A stretch of DNA of 64,000 nucleotides from SMWD01 sp002729875. GTDB lineage: Bacteria > Pseudomonadota > Gammaproteobacteria > Steroidobacterales > GCA-2729495. This document shows, one piece after another, positions 45,082-53,994 of the stretch. The position numbers were made by a program, and so were the translations under genes. The notes below the pieces were generated by a model. It was given only the letters and a program-made list of their open reading frames with translations, made no database searches and was not told where the DNA came from. Positions within the stretch are counted from its first letter, which is position 1. Each line of letters opens with the position of its first letter. Location of the stretch: contig DASCMH010000004.1 of the NCBI GenBank assembly GCA_036010905.1, positions 1 through 64,000 on the forward strand, read 5' to 3'.

Positions 45082-45945
45082 ATGAGAAATGCCGAACATT
45101 CCTTCATTCTTACTATCACCTGTCCGGATACCGTCGGCATCGTTGCTGCTGTATCCGGCTACCTGGCCGAGTGCGGCTATTTTATCGAAGCCTCGAACCA
45201 CTATGGCGACCCGGACACACGACAGTTCTTCTTGCGCACCCAATTCACACCCAGTGATAAAGCATTCTCACATGCCCAATTTGCGCAACAATTCACACCT
45301 ATTGCCGACCAATTCACCATGGACTGGCAACTGTTCGACCAGAATATTCTGCCGCGAGTACTAATCGTCGCATCAAAACACGAGCATTGCATCAATGACC
45401 TGCTGTATCGCTACCGCACGGGTGCACTGCGCATGACCATCCCGGCAATCGTGTCGAACCACCTGGACCTTGCACCGCTTGCCGAGTGGCACCAAATTCC
45501 CTATTTCCATATACCGATCAACCCCGACACAAAGCCTGCGGCGGAACAACACCTGCTAGAGCTTATCGGCGAAACGAAAACCGATCTTGTCGTACTGGCT
45601 CGCTACATGCAGGTACTCAGTGACAAATTCTGCAGCCGGATGGCCGGACACATCATCAACATCCACCATTCTTTTTTACCCGGTTTCAAGGGAGCTAAAC
45701 CCTATCACAAGGCACACACACACGGCGTCAAGCTGATCGGTGCCACGGCACACTACGTCAGCCCGGCACTCGATGAAGGACCCATCATCGAACAAACGGT
45801 CGAACGCGTCGACCACGGCCACTCGATCGATGATCTCATTGCAGTCGGGCGAGACGTCGAGAGCATCACACTTGCACGCGCCGTCAAGCTACACATTAAT
45901 CACCGGGTATTTCTAAACGGCAACAAGACCGTTATCTTCAAGTAA
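45082..45945 (+). CDS. purU: Formyltetrahydrofolate deformylase
   Basis: A 287-residue enzyme that hydrolyses 10-formyl-THF to formate and THF, balancing one-carbon pools. An N-terminal ACT-like domain (FILTITCPDTVGIVAAVSGY) is followed by a formyltransferase fold (RVLIVASKHEHCINDLLYRY). The catalytic Asn-His region is HIINIHHSFLPGFKGAKPYH, with KLIGATAHYVSPALDEGPII. Length matches the family. A single gene on the plus strand. Confidence 0.97.
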   Translation: MRNAEHSFILTITCPDTVGIVAAVSGYLAECGYFIEASNHYGDPDTRQFFLRTQFTPSDKAFSHAQFAQQFTPIADQFTMDWQLFDQNILPRVLIVASKHEHCINDLLYRYRTGALRMTIPAIVSNHLDLAPLAEWHQIPYFHIPINPDTKPAAEQHLLELIGETKTDLVVLARYMQVLSDKFCSRMAGHIINIHHSFLPGFKGAKPYHKAHTHGVKLIGATAHYVSPALDEGPIIEQTVERVDHGHSIDDLIAVGRDVESITLARAVKLHINHRVFLNGNKTVIFK

Positions 45946-46047
45946 CGACGCTTGGTTTGGAACGGACTGATAACCACTCCCGGCCCACAATCAAACCATG
46001 CTTCCCTGTCCACTGCCTTATCCAGGGTATTTTGTGCGCGACAACCG

Positions 46048-47121
46048 TCAACGCCTTGCTGTCACCTGCCGCAACGCTTCTGCCGCTTCAAGCAGCGTGA
46101 CTTCAGTCGTCTCCCAATCCATGCAAGCATCGGTTACAGAAACGCCATACTTAAGATCGGCCAGGTTTTCAGTAATTTTCTGGTTCCCGGCATGCAGGTT
46201 GCTCTCGAGCATCAGGCCGGTAATTGACTGGTTGCCACTCACGACCTGTTCAATACAGTTACGCGCAACAACCGGCTGAACCTTGGGATCTTTATTGCTG
46301 TTCGCATGACTGCAGTCAATAACAATACGATCGGGCAAGCCCGCCTCATTCAGTACTGAGACCGCTGCGGCGACACTTTGGCCGTCGTAATTAGACTGCC
46401 CGCCCCCACCGCGTAAAACGACATGACCATATGCATTGCCACGAGTCTGAAAAATGGCCGTCCGACCTTGCTGGTTAATACCAAGAAAATGATGTGGCTG
46501 GCTGGCAGATTGCAGCGCATCGATAGCCACCTGCAAAGAGCCGTCAGTACCATTTTTAAAACCTACCGGTGTAGACAGTCCACTCGACATTTCACGATGT
46601 GTCTGAGATTCGGTGGTCCGCGCACCGATCGCCGTCCAGGTTATTAACTCACCCATATACTGCGGCATGATCGGGTCCAGCGCCTCAGTCGCGACAGGCA
46701 ACCCACGTTCGCCGATATCAAGCAACAGTTTGCGGGCAAGGCGAATACCTTTATCGATATGGAATGAATCATCCATATCCGGGTCATTAATCAACCCTTT
46801 CCAGCCAACCGTTGTTCGCGGCTTCTCAAAATACACCCGCATCAGGATGAATAACGTGTCCGCAACCTCAGCAGCCAATTTTTTCAAACGATCCGCATAC
46901 TCAAGAGCCGCATCAATATTATGAATTGAACATGGCCCGACCACGGCAAATAAGCGCCTGTCCTTACCATCAAGAATATCGTGCAGGACGGTCCGGCTTT
47001 TGAGCACAGTTTCCTCGGCGGGCCCACTCATCGGCAATTCTGCCTTGATGGCGGCCGGAGTCGGCAAGATTGTCTTGTTGACAACGTTGACGTTGTAAAT
47101 CTGCTTATGCATTCTTTCCAT
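46048..47121 (-). CDS. DAHP synthase (shikimate pathway entry)
   Basis: A 357-residue class I 3-deoxy-7-phosphoheptulonate synthase, which condenses PEP and erythrose 4-phosphate. The metal and substrate motifs are visible: FAVVGPCSIHNIDAALEYA, ILMRVYFEKPRTTVGWKGLI, AIGARTTESQTHREMSSGLS and IVIDCSHANSNKDP. The N-terminal extension is of the feedback-regulated AroF/G/H type; which isoform cannot be told. ATG 47121 or 47112 are possible starts. Confidence 0.95.
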   Translation of the reverse strand: MERMHKQIYNVNVVNKTILPTPAAIKAELPMSGPAEETVLKSRTVLHDILDGKDRRLFAVVGPCSIHNIDAALEYADRLKKLAAEVADTLFILMRVYFEKPRTTVGWKGLINDPDMDDSFHIDKGIRLARKLLLDIGERGLPVATEALDPIMPQYMGELITWTAIGARTTESQTHREMSSGLSTPVGFKNGTDGSLQVAIDALQSASQPHHFLGINQQGRTAIFQTRGNAYGHVVLRGGGGQSNYDGQSVAAAVSVLNEAGLPDRIVIDCSHANSNKDPKVQPVVARNCIEQVVSGNQSITGLMLESNLHAGNQKITENLADLKYGVSVTDACMDWETTEVTLLEAAEALRQVTARR

Positions 47122-47285
47122 TCAATGACCCACCACACCACGCGCAGCCGGGTAGGATAGCAGGTTAATGAACCGTTTGGGCTGCGCAGGCATAACCGTA
47201 AGAACGTTTAGCGGTTAGCCGCCAAGCTGACGTAGAATCAGCCTGAGATTAACAGTTAACCCGGAAACCCCATAATGAAGGCAAT

Positions 47286-48095
47286 TTGCTCGTGGTCCGC
47301 AAAAAACCCCTGAGAGCACGTCAAAAACTCGGCAAATACCGGATCGAACGGCGCCTGTCCGACGGCCCGCGTGCCGCAGTCTACCGGGCTTACGATACAA
47401 TCCATGGCGTTAAGGTTGCGCTGAAGATTCCCGATCCTGACATCATGGACGAGGAGTTTCTTGACGAATTTCGCCGCGAGGCGCGTCTGTCTGTGCGCAT
47501 GGAACACCCCAATGTCCTGCCGGTCCAGAATGCCTGCTTTCTGGAAGATTATTTCGTAATTGCCATGCCGCTGGGCATTGAGACACTTGCCGATCGCATG
47601 ACCCGACGCATGTCAAACGAGCTGGCACTTAATTTTACCCGCCAGGCATTAGCGGCTGTTGCCCATGCTCACAGCCGCAAGATTATCCATTGCGATGTCA
47701 AACCGGAAAATTTCATCATCTTCCCGGACAATCAACTAAAGCTCACAGACTTTGGTTTCTCAAAGATTGCCTTACGCTCGGTCAGGAAAGCATCGGGTTC
47801 CGGTACCGTCGGTTACCTGTCACCCGAGCAAGCGCTTGGTCGCCCGATGTTTCAATCCGATGTCTTTGCGCTTGGCCTGGTCCTCTACCAGTTATACAGC
47901 GGCCAGCTGCCGGAATGGCCATTCAAGTGGCCCCCGCCCGGCTACCCACGTATTCGCAGCAAACTAAGGCCCAAAATGCTTGCCTGGCTGCGCACAGCGA
48001 TGGAATTCAAACCACATGATCGCTACAAAAACGCTGTCACCATGGAGCGGGCTTTTAACAAGATTCACTTAAAACTGGTGAGGCGTGACGGGTAA
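47286..48095 (+). CDS. Hanks-type serine/threonine protein kinase
   Basis: A 269-residue kinase with no transmembrane span. The catalytic Lys is 47 (GVKVALKIPD), the alpha-C Glu 65, the catalytic loop is HCDVKPENFI (Asp137), and the magnesium loop is DFGFSK (Asp155), with APE-like YLSPEQALG. The Gly-rich loop is degenerate (LSDGPRAAVYRA). Translation seems to start at TTG 47286 (AAGG upstream). The gene overlaps the PP2C phosphatase gene by 11 bases, so the two act as a reversible pair. Substrates are unknown. Confidence 0.93.
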   Translation: MLVVRKKPLRARQKLGKYRIERRLSDGPRAAVYRAYDTIHGVKVALKIPDPDIMDEEFLDEFRREARLSVRMEHPNVLPVQNACFLEDYFVIAMPLGIETLADRMTRRMSNELALNFTRQALAAVAHAHSRKIIHCDVKPENFIIFPDNQLKLTDFGFSKIALRSVRKASGSGTVGYLSPEQALGRPMFQSDVFALGLVLYQLYSGQLPEWPFKWPPPGYPRIRSKLRPKMLAWLRTAMEFKPHDRYKNAVTMERAFNKIHLKLVRRDG

Positions 48096-48969
48096 GTCGC
48101 CACAGGAAATGTCACACAAGGGCGTCCTTGCAGAGACCCGCCTGTTCATTGGTGATGCTGATATAGAGTGTGAAACCTACACCTGCGACCTCGGTGAAGT
48201 TGCAGTGGTATCAATCGCTGATCATGAAAAAACCGGTCCTAATGAAGATTCAGCCGCTCTCATCCCGGTCAACGATCAGCATCTGGTGCTCATTGTTGCC
48301 GATGGTGTCGGCGGTATAAGCGGAGCCCGGCGGGCCTCAAACCTGACGGTCAAAACCATTCGTAAACATATAGAGAACATTGACGACACTGACAGGCCGT
48401 GTTTGCGAACCGCCATTCTCGACGGTATTGAGGCAGCAAACCAGGCCGTCCTCAACCTGGGAACCGGGTCTGCCAGCACGCTGGCACTGGCTGAACTGGG
48501 ACCCGGTTATGTACGAACCTATCATGTCGGCGATTCAATATTGCTGGTGTGCGGACAACGTGGCGCTCTCAAGCTGCTGACAACTCCTCATTCGCCGGTC
48601 GGCTTTGCGATGGAGGCCGGCCTGATCAATGAATCAGAGGCTTTGCAGCATGCCGAACTAAACCTGATATTCAATGTAATCGGCGCGACCGACATGCGCA
48701 TCGAGATTGGTTCCGAACTGCCCATGGCTGCGCGCGATTCATTACTACTGGCCAGTGACGGACTGACCGACAATATCATGCAGGACAAAATTATCGATAC
48801 GATACGTTCCGGGCCGGTGGGCAAATCGCTTTGCTCGATAACTGACCTTGCCCTGAGCCGGATGAGCGAAGAAAAGTCCGGGCAACCTTCAAAACCCGAT
48901 GACTGCACGGCAATCCTGTTCCGACCGAAGTATTCGCGCAAGAAAAACTCGGCCAAGCCCGCTGAGTGA
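48085..48969 (+). CDS. PP2C-type serine/threonine phosphatase
   Basis: A 294-residue metal-dependent phosphatase. Metal ligands are in TGPNEDSAALIP, LIVADGVGGISGARRAS and LLASDGLTDNI, and the last Asp is in DDCTAILF. It overlaps the upstream kinase and is expected to reverse its phosphorylation. I took GTG 48085; ATG 48109 with AGGA close by is an alternative. It has a basic C-terminal tail of about 15 residues and no membrane span. Confidence 0.93.
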   Translation: MTGKSPQEMSHKGVLAETRLFIGDADIECETYTCDLGEVAVVSIADHEKTGPNEDSAALIPVNDQHLVLIVADGVGGISGARRASNLTVKTIRKHIENIDDTDRPCLRTAILDGIEAANQAVLNLGTGSASTLALAELGPGYVRTYHVGDSILLVCGQRGALKLLTTPHSPVGFAMEAGLINESEALQHAELNLIFNVIGATDMRIEIGSELPMAARDSLLLASDGLTDNIMQDKIIDTIRSGPVGKSLCSITDLALSRMSEEKSGQPSKPDDCTAILFRPKYSRKKNSAKPAE

Positions 48970-49110
48970 CCTGCTAACGGCACAACCGGCGCTCTTCACC
49001 CAATCGGTAATTCTGCCTGACGAACACACCGGCAATCTGCCCCAGGCAAATATTGCGGTCTGGTAACCAGCCTGTAGAATGTCCGGTTCCTTAAATCCGG
49101 AGAATTGAGA

Positions 49111-50064
49111 ATGACAAAGGAATCCACATTACAGCCATTTGAAAAAGGTGATGTTTTTGCTGGCGTGACCTTGCTGAACAATCCCGACGATGATCATGCC
49201 GGCGATGGACGCATCATTCAGTGTGATGCGGACCTGAATGAGAAGGGTGTTTTGTGGACCGACGGCACAACACATCTTGTCGGTGGACTTAAATTCGGAC
49301 CTGACGGCAACCTGTGGGCTTTTGACAGCCAGGCCTACAAAGTTATTAGAGTCAGCCCGGAAGGCCGGGAACTTCCTGAAATCAAGTTTGCAGACAAGTC
49401 ATTCTCAAATGTTTGTTTTTTACCCGACGGGAACCTTATCCTGGGTGAACACCTGGTGGGGCACGAAATAAAACTTCCGCCGGATCGCCCCCTTGGTACG
49501 ACGCTGCCGTTCATGCCAGGCACCGAACGCTTTGGCGACGGACATGCCTACAAGTTCTCTCTGGACGGTGAACTTCTACAGGAATTCAATACGGAAACCC
49601 ACGGCGGCATGCCGGGCTTCCTCGGTTGTACTTCAACAACACTGTTACCCGACGGCAAGACACTCGTCTACTGTTCCGAACTCGGCAATCGCTCATTTCG
49701 TTATGACCTCGAAGCAAATCAGCAACTTCCCGACCTGATCACCTACACCCCGGACAGCGGAGACATGGTTATCTCGACGACACTGCAAGCGGATGGCACA
49801 TTGCTCCATATCAAGGCGAACTTCCAAAAGGGATTCGCCCTGCAAACACTCAATCTCGACGGCAGCGAAATTCGCAGCTATGAAATGCCGCCACCTCCCG
49901 GCTGGGCAGGAATTGGCACTTCTATCGAGGCCAATACGGCATTTATCGGCAATTTCTTCAATGGTAACCTGATGAAATTCGATCTTGAGAAAGGTGCGGC
50001 GCTGGCCACTGCCGAAACCGGCGTTGCAAGAGCGTTGGCCGGAATCGCCCAGTATCCGGGCTGA
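49111..50064 (+). CDS. SMP-30/gluconolactonase-like beta-propeller protein
   Basis: A 317-residue propeller protein. Repeats with Asp-Gly turns are visible: GGLKFGPDGNLWAFDSQ, VCFLPDGNLILGEH, TTLLPDGKTLVYCSELGNRS and TLQADGTLLHIKANF. The pattern is of SMP-30 or NHL type. Enzyme activity (lactonase) is possible, but the metal ligands cannot be fixed by eye. There is no signal peptide, so it is cytoplasmic. ATG 49111 has GGAG upstream. A terminator follows at 50087-50120. Confidence 0.78.
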   Translation: MTKESTLQPFEKGDVFAGVTLLNNPDDDHAGDGRIIQCDADLNEKGVLWTDGTTHLVGGLKFGPDGNLWAFDSQAYKVIRVSPEGRELPEIKFADKSFSNVCFLPDGNLILGEHLVGHEIKLPPDRPLGTTLPFMPGTERFGDGHAYKFSLDGELLQEFNTETHGGMPGFLGCTSTTLLPDGKTLVYCSELGNRSFRYDLEANQQLPDLITYTPDSGDMVISTTLQADGTLLHIKANFQKGFALQTLNLDGSEIRSYEMPPPPGWAGIGTSIEANTAFIGNFFNGNLMKFDLEKGAALATAETGVARALAGIAQYPG

Positions 50065-50086
50065 TCGCATTACCGGGTAATAATCA

Positions 50087-50120
50087 GGGTGCCCGACCGC
50101 CTGGCCGGGCACCTTTTATT
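50087..50120 (+). terminator. Rho-independent terminator
   Basis: GGTGCCCG pairs with CGGGCACC, followed by TTTTATTT. It ends the propeller gene, and the A side could serve the convergent SDR gene. Confidence 0.85.
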
Positions 50121-50152
50121 TACCCACAGTCTATAAAAGAACCAAACCCGGA

Positions 50153-50977
50153 CTACCAGGGAATAATCGTTCCGTCATACTGGTAAAACGACCCGGTCGT
50201 CTCGATCGTCAGGGCATCAATGTTGCGCATCATATCGGTTACCGCTTCAGGTGTCGGTCTGAGCATTTTTTTCGGCAGGCCGACCATGAAATCCGTATCG
50301 GTCATGCCCGGATTCACCATCCCGACACTAATACCCTTGCGTTTGAGCTGCAAGGCGAGATTAACCATCACCATGTTCAGCGCAGCCTTGCTGCTGCGAT
50401 AAAAGTACAGTCGCGGTTGCGAGGCACCGTTAATGGAGCCCTCGCTGGATGAGACGGTGACGATCTTCTTGTCACGGCTGGCCCTGACGTTTGCATAGAA
50501 CGCTTCAGAGATTTTCAGGGGGGCAATTGTGTTCACTTCCAGCACCTTGGCAAACACATCATATTCCATCCTGGTGAACATCTGCTTTTCTGAACCGCCA
50601 CTGATACCGGCATTGTGCAGCAATAAATCGATCGGCATCTGCGCATATTTTGCCGCAAGTGCATCAACCCGGATGAAGTCCGTTACATCCAGTTGCTCCA
50701 CGATAAAATTATCATATTTACTGGCCAGGGCATGCAGGGCTTCCGCCTGCGCCGGCTTGCGCGCGGTCGCAATAACGCTCCATCCGCGCTCCGCATACTG
50801 CCGGGCAAATTCGAGACCAATACCGCGGTTCGAACCGGTAATCAGCACGGTCGGCACATAGTCATCAGCAAAATTCGCGGCGTTGGCCGCCATGACCGTT
50901 GGCATTGACGCCATCCCGGTCACCAGCATCGCCATAGCTATCAACCATATCCATCTAACACTAATATTCAGATTCAT
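50153..50977 (-). CDS. Exported short-chain dehydrogenase/reductase (SDR)
   Basis: A 274-residue SDR. Cofactor motif TGSNRGIGLEFA, NAG motif LLHNAGISGG, catalytic Ser in IVTVSSSEGS and YRSSK (Tyr-x3-Lys) are present. The N-terminus, however, has a long hydrophobic stretch after MNLNISVRWI (about residues 8-31, ending near VMAAN), like a signal peptide or anchor. Most SDRs are cytoplasmic and need NAD(P), so an exported form is odd. The ATG at 50977 has GGAG upstream. Substrate unknown. Confidence 0.88.
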   Translation of the reverse strand: MNLNISVRWIWLIAMAMLVTGMASMPTVMAANAANFADDYVPTVLITGSNRGIGLEFARQYAERGWSVIATARKPAQAEALHALASKYDNFIVEQLDVTDFIRVDALAAKYAQMPIDLLLHNAGISGGSEKQMFTRMEYDVFAKVLEVNTIAPLKISEAFYANVRASRDKKIVTVSSSEGSINGASQPRLYFYRSSKAALNMVMVNLALQLKRKGISVGMVNPGMTDTDFMVGLPKKMLRPTPEAVTDMMRNIDALTIETTGSFYQYDGTIIPW

Positions 50978-51071
50978 CTCAATCACTCCAACACACCAAA
51001 TAAGTCATGCAACAAATATACCCGCATGAAAGAAAATTGAGCTTGCGACAACATGGTGAACCTACAAGCGG

Positions 51072-52268
51072 TCAGACAGTGCGGGTTTCTTCTGCAGTTC
51101 GTTTCAGATGCGAACGTAATGCCAGGGCAGCCCAGAAACACACAAACATAATAAATGCAGCACCGTACAGGGGCGCCTGCACCGCTATACTCTGGAACAG
51201 AAAACCGGAAGCGGGCGGCCCCAGAAAACGACCCATCCATACGCTTGAGTTATAAACCCCAAGCACAAGGCCACGCTCATGTTCGCCGGCCTGGCGTGAA
51301 ACGAGGCTGGTCATACTTGTAACTGCAATCGCCCCGCCACCTGCAGTGAAAGTAATACCGAACATCATCAGTTGCCAGTCCGGTACCTGGGTCATCCATA
51401 ACAGGCCGAAAAAATAGCAGGCAATACCATATAATACCAGCTTGCTCTCACCAAAGCGTGGGGCGAGTTTACCCACCAGGTAACCCTGTGTGATCGCAAC
51501 TACAAAACCCAGGTAGGTAAAACACCAGCCGATATGCTGCGGCCCCCAGTCAAACCGTGCCTCACTCCATAACGGCATGATCGTCTCAAAGAAACCCATC
51601 GCAAAATAGATCAGTAAACCGATGATGATCAGGCGCGTAACAGTCGGCCGCCGCAAAACCATTCTGATTGCGGTTAAGCCTGTCGGCACAGCATCGACGG
51701 TATCGGCCTCGGAGCGTTTCTCGGCCGGCAGACTTTCCTTGAGAAAAAAAGTAGCGATTAATGTAAAGCCACTCAAGGCGGCAGCGCCAAGGGCCGGCCA
51801 CATCAGGGTTGCCGATGCAGCATCGGCTCCGCTTAACAGCCCACCAAAAGCCGGCCCAATGATAAATCCAATGCTAATGGCACCACCGACCAGGCCCATA
51901 CCCTGGGCGCGCTTCTCAAGCGGAGTTATATCAGTAATATAAGCCATGGCGACCGGTACGTTCGCCCCCATGATACCGGTTAGCATCCGGGCACCACCCA
52001 GCACCCACAAATTTTCAGAAAATGCCATCAGCAAGTACGCCAAGACCATGCCCGCGGTGCTCATGATCAGGATCGGTTTGCGCCCATAGCGATCGCTCAT
52101 CCGGCCCCAGATCGGGTTGGCAAAAAACTGGCCAAAGGAATATGCCCCGACAATGGTTGTCGCGATGAGTGGCGAAGCCCCAAGATTGCCGGCAAAAAAT
52201 AAAAAGGCCGGCAGCACAAGTCCGAAACCCATGCCGGACAGCATTATGGTAAATAGCAGAATAGGCAT
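51072..52268 (-). CDS. MFS drug-type exporter (TetA-like)
   Basis: A 398-residue carrier with about twelve spans. The motif A GRMSDRYGRKPILIMS lies between spans 2 and 3, and GANVPVAMAYITDITP and GPAFGGLL follow, as in 12-span drug exporters such as TetA. The C-terminus ends in a short polar tail. Efflux of a drug or metabolite is inferred. A single gene, downstream of which the next minus-strand unit is the SDR. Confidence 0.9.
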   Translation of the reverse strand: MPILLFTIMLSGMGFGLVLPAFLFFAGNLGASPLIATTIVGAYSFGQFFANPIWGRMSDRYGRKPILIMSTAGMVLAYLLMAFSENLWVLGGARMLTGIMGANVPVAMAYITDITPLEKRAQGMGLVGGAISIGFIIGPAFGGLLSGADAASATLMWPALGAAALSGFTLIATFFLKESLPAEKRSEADTVDAVPTGLTAIRMVLRRPTVTRLIIIGLLIYFAMGFFETIMPLWSEARFDWGPQHIGWCFTYLGFVVAITQGYLVGKLAPRFGESKLVLYGIACYFFGLLWMTQVPDWQLMMFGITFTAGGGAIAVTSMTSLVSRQAGEHERGLVLGVYNSSVWMGRFLGPPASGFLFQSIAVQAPLYGAAFIMFVCFWAALALRSHLKRTAEETRTV

Positions 52269-52515
52269 GATGGGGTCAGTAGAGCCTGATGAACGAACGG
52301 GCGCGTACTATCGGGCAACCTTACCGCGAAGGCAATTTATGAGGAACACCATGCCACCAGACGGATCAAATTTTTTCAGGTTCTGTTTACATATCTTGCA
52401 AAAAACCAGTTCGTTTCCAAACTCCAGTTTTTTAAACCGAATCGCGCCATGCAGCTGGAAATACAGTTTTACTGTCACCATCCACAATTAAGTTAACTCG
52501 GCAACCACAAATACA

Positions 52516-52550
52516 AATAAAAAAGGAGAGCCAGGCTCTCCTTTTTTATT
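52516..52550. terminator. Rho-independent terminator after the cupin operon
   Basis: AAAAAAGGAGAGCC is followed directly by GGCTCTCCTTTTTT, a near-symmetric hairpin with A and T runs. It lies 12 bases after the stop of the lysine-tailed cupin gene (minus strand). The rest of 52269-52515 shows nothing convincing. Confidence 0.9.
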
Positions 52551-52561
52551 GCTTGATATTT

Positions 52562-53653
52562 CTATCTACGTCTGCCTTTCTTCTTGGTCTTCTTCCGACT
52601 GACTTTTTTCTTTGTCACCTTTTTCTTGGCAACCTTCTTTTTACTCGCTTTCTTTTTTGCGGATTTTTTCTTCGCGGGCGCCGCCTTCTTCTGCTTTTTA
52701 GCTACAGAAACAGCTTGCTCCTCAATCGGAATCGGTGGTTCACCATGCAAATGCCGAACCTGGGCATCGTCATGATAATGAGGATACTCAAAGTCATCCG
52801 GTCCATGCGGATGGTTGTGGCCCTCTGATGCTGCCCATTGATAAAGTTTCGGTCGCTGCCGATACAGGTGCGCTGCAGCGCGCATTCGATTCTCATCGAC
52901 ATTTGACCACGGGTTATAGTGGAAATAGTTATGCAGCTTGGAATCGGTACGTCCGAATGCGATCGTGCCGAGTTCACAGCGAAATGCACCATGGTTGATG
53001 TACTCAGGACGCCAGAAATAACCACCGGTCGGCAAGTTACCGAACTGCATCATCCAGGACGTTCCCCAGATATGGTAGCTCTCTTCCGCCGCATCGTGAT
53101 ACGAAATATTGTCCTGACGGAACTGCGGAGTCATGCAGTACAGAAAGCTGATTGCCTCGGTCAACGGATCGTAATGCAGCGGCTTGATCAGGCAACCTGA
53201 TGCTACCGATGGATGCACGATATTACCCGGTGCCCAGGGCGCATCAGTGTATGTATTCAGCGACATGTAAGCTTCTGTCAACGCCAACTGATGATTGCGG
53301 TCCGATTCTTCGAAGCTAGGCTCCGAATCATTAAACATGACCAGTGCTTCCGCCCCCTGCGGGATGCTGATCGCACCGACATGCATGCCGGCCGGGATAA
53401 ACGCGTAATTACCGCGTGTCCAGACTTCATCACCAACCCTGATACGGCCTTCGAGAACAAAGATCTCGCAATCCGAATAGCTGAGGCCGGGCTTACGCTT
53501 GTAACCACCGTTGAACCTGACCTTCAGCGTACAGGCGCCGTTATCAACATCCATTGATAAGACTTTGTACTCACTGCCTTTGAAGCCTGAAATATCAAAC
53601 TTCTTGTATGCCGTGTCCAACTCCACGTAGGGCTCGATATGAGGTCGTGCCAC
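52562..53653 (-). CDS. Cupin protein with histone H1-like lysine-rich tail
   Basis: A 363-residue protein. Residues about 1-300 hold two cupin-like halves: LSMDVDNGACTLKVRFNGG, then EIFVLEGRIRVGDEVWTRG with NYAFIPAGMHVG; and later AAEESYHIWGTSWMMQFGN with GGYFWRPEYINHGAF. His and Glu residues for a metal are present. Residues 317-363 are a pentad repeat of the type xxKKK (24 Lys and 4 Arg of 47), as in histone H1 or AlgP tails. It is the last gene of the operon beginning at 55597, and its terminator is at 52516. Dioxygenase or isomerase activity is a guess; DNA or RNA binding by the tail is an inference. Confidence 0.85.
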   Translation of the reverse strand: MARPHIEPYVELDTAYKKFDISGFKGSEYKVLSMDVDNGACTLKVRFNGGYKRKPGLSYSDCEIFVLEGRIRVGDEVWTRGNYAFIPAGMHVGAISIPQGAEALVMFNDSEPSFEESDRNHQLALTEAYMSLNTYTDAPWAPGNIVHPSVASGCLIKPLHYDPLTEAISFLYCMTPQFRQDNISYHDAAEESYHIWGTSWMMQFGNLPTGGYFWRPEYINHGAFRCELGTIAFGRTDSKLHNYFHYNPWSNVDENRMRAAAHLYRQRPKLYQWAASEGHNHPHGPDDFEYPHYHDDAQVRHLHGEPPIPIEEQAVSVAKKQKKAAPAKKKSAKKKASKKKVAKKKVTKKKVSRKKTKKKGRRR

Positions 53654-53705
53654 TCTACTTCTCCTTAATTGTCAGGTGCCAGAGATCTGTTTGGTGCGGG
53701 CGCAC

Positions 53706-53975
53706 CTAAAAGACCACCTTATCCTTGCGTTTTGGTTGTTTAGGTAAATCCTTCTTTGGAATGACTCGTTTCATGTCACCGGTAACATTAAACCCGGTCG
53801 TTGAAACATCCCTGAGGAATCTTTTGTACCACTTGACTCGTTGCGGAGCGACATCCACGTTCATCTCTTTCATGATGGCGCGATGACGCTTCTTCTGCTC
53901 GGCAACATTCTGCTTAAGCCATTTCTTTGCATCCTCGGTACGAGGTGGTGCAACGTCTTGTACACGTTTAGACAT
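53706..53975 (-). CDS. Small basic protein of unknown function
   Basis: An 89-residue protein that I do not recognise. It starts at ATG 53975 with GGAGG seven bases upstream (TGGAGGCTTATTA), which rules out the longer reading. It is rich in Lys and Arg (KKWLKQNVAEQKKRHRAIMK, KRFLRDV, PKQPKRKDKVVF) and probably mostly helical, with a disordered basic end. It sits between the deacetylase and cupin genes (gaps 19 and 52 bases), so it belongs to the operon. A partner or adaptor role is possible. Confidence 0.8.
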   Translation of the reverse strand: MSKRVQDVAPPRTEDAKKWLKQNVAEQKKRHRAIMKEMNVDVAPQRVKWYKRFLRDVSTTGFNVTGDMKRVIPKKDLPKQPKRKDKVVF

Positions 53976-53994
53976 TAATAAGCCTCCAGTGCTT

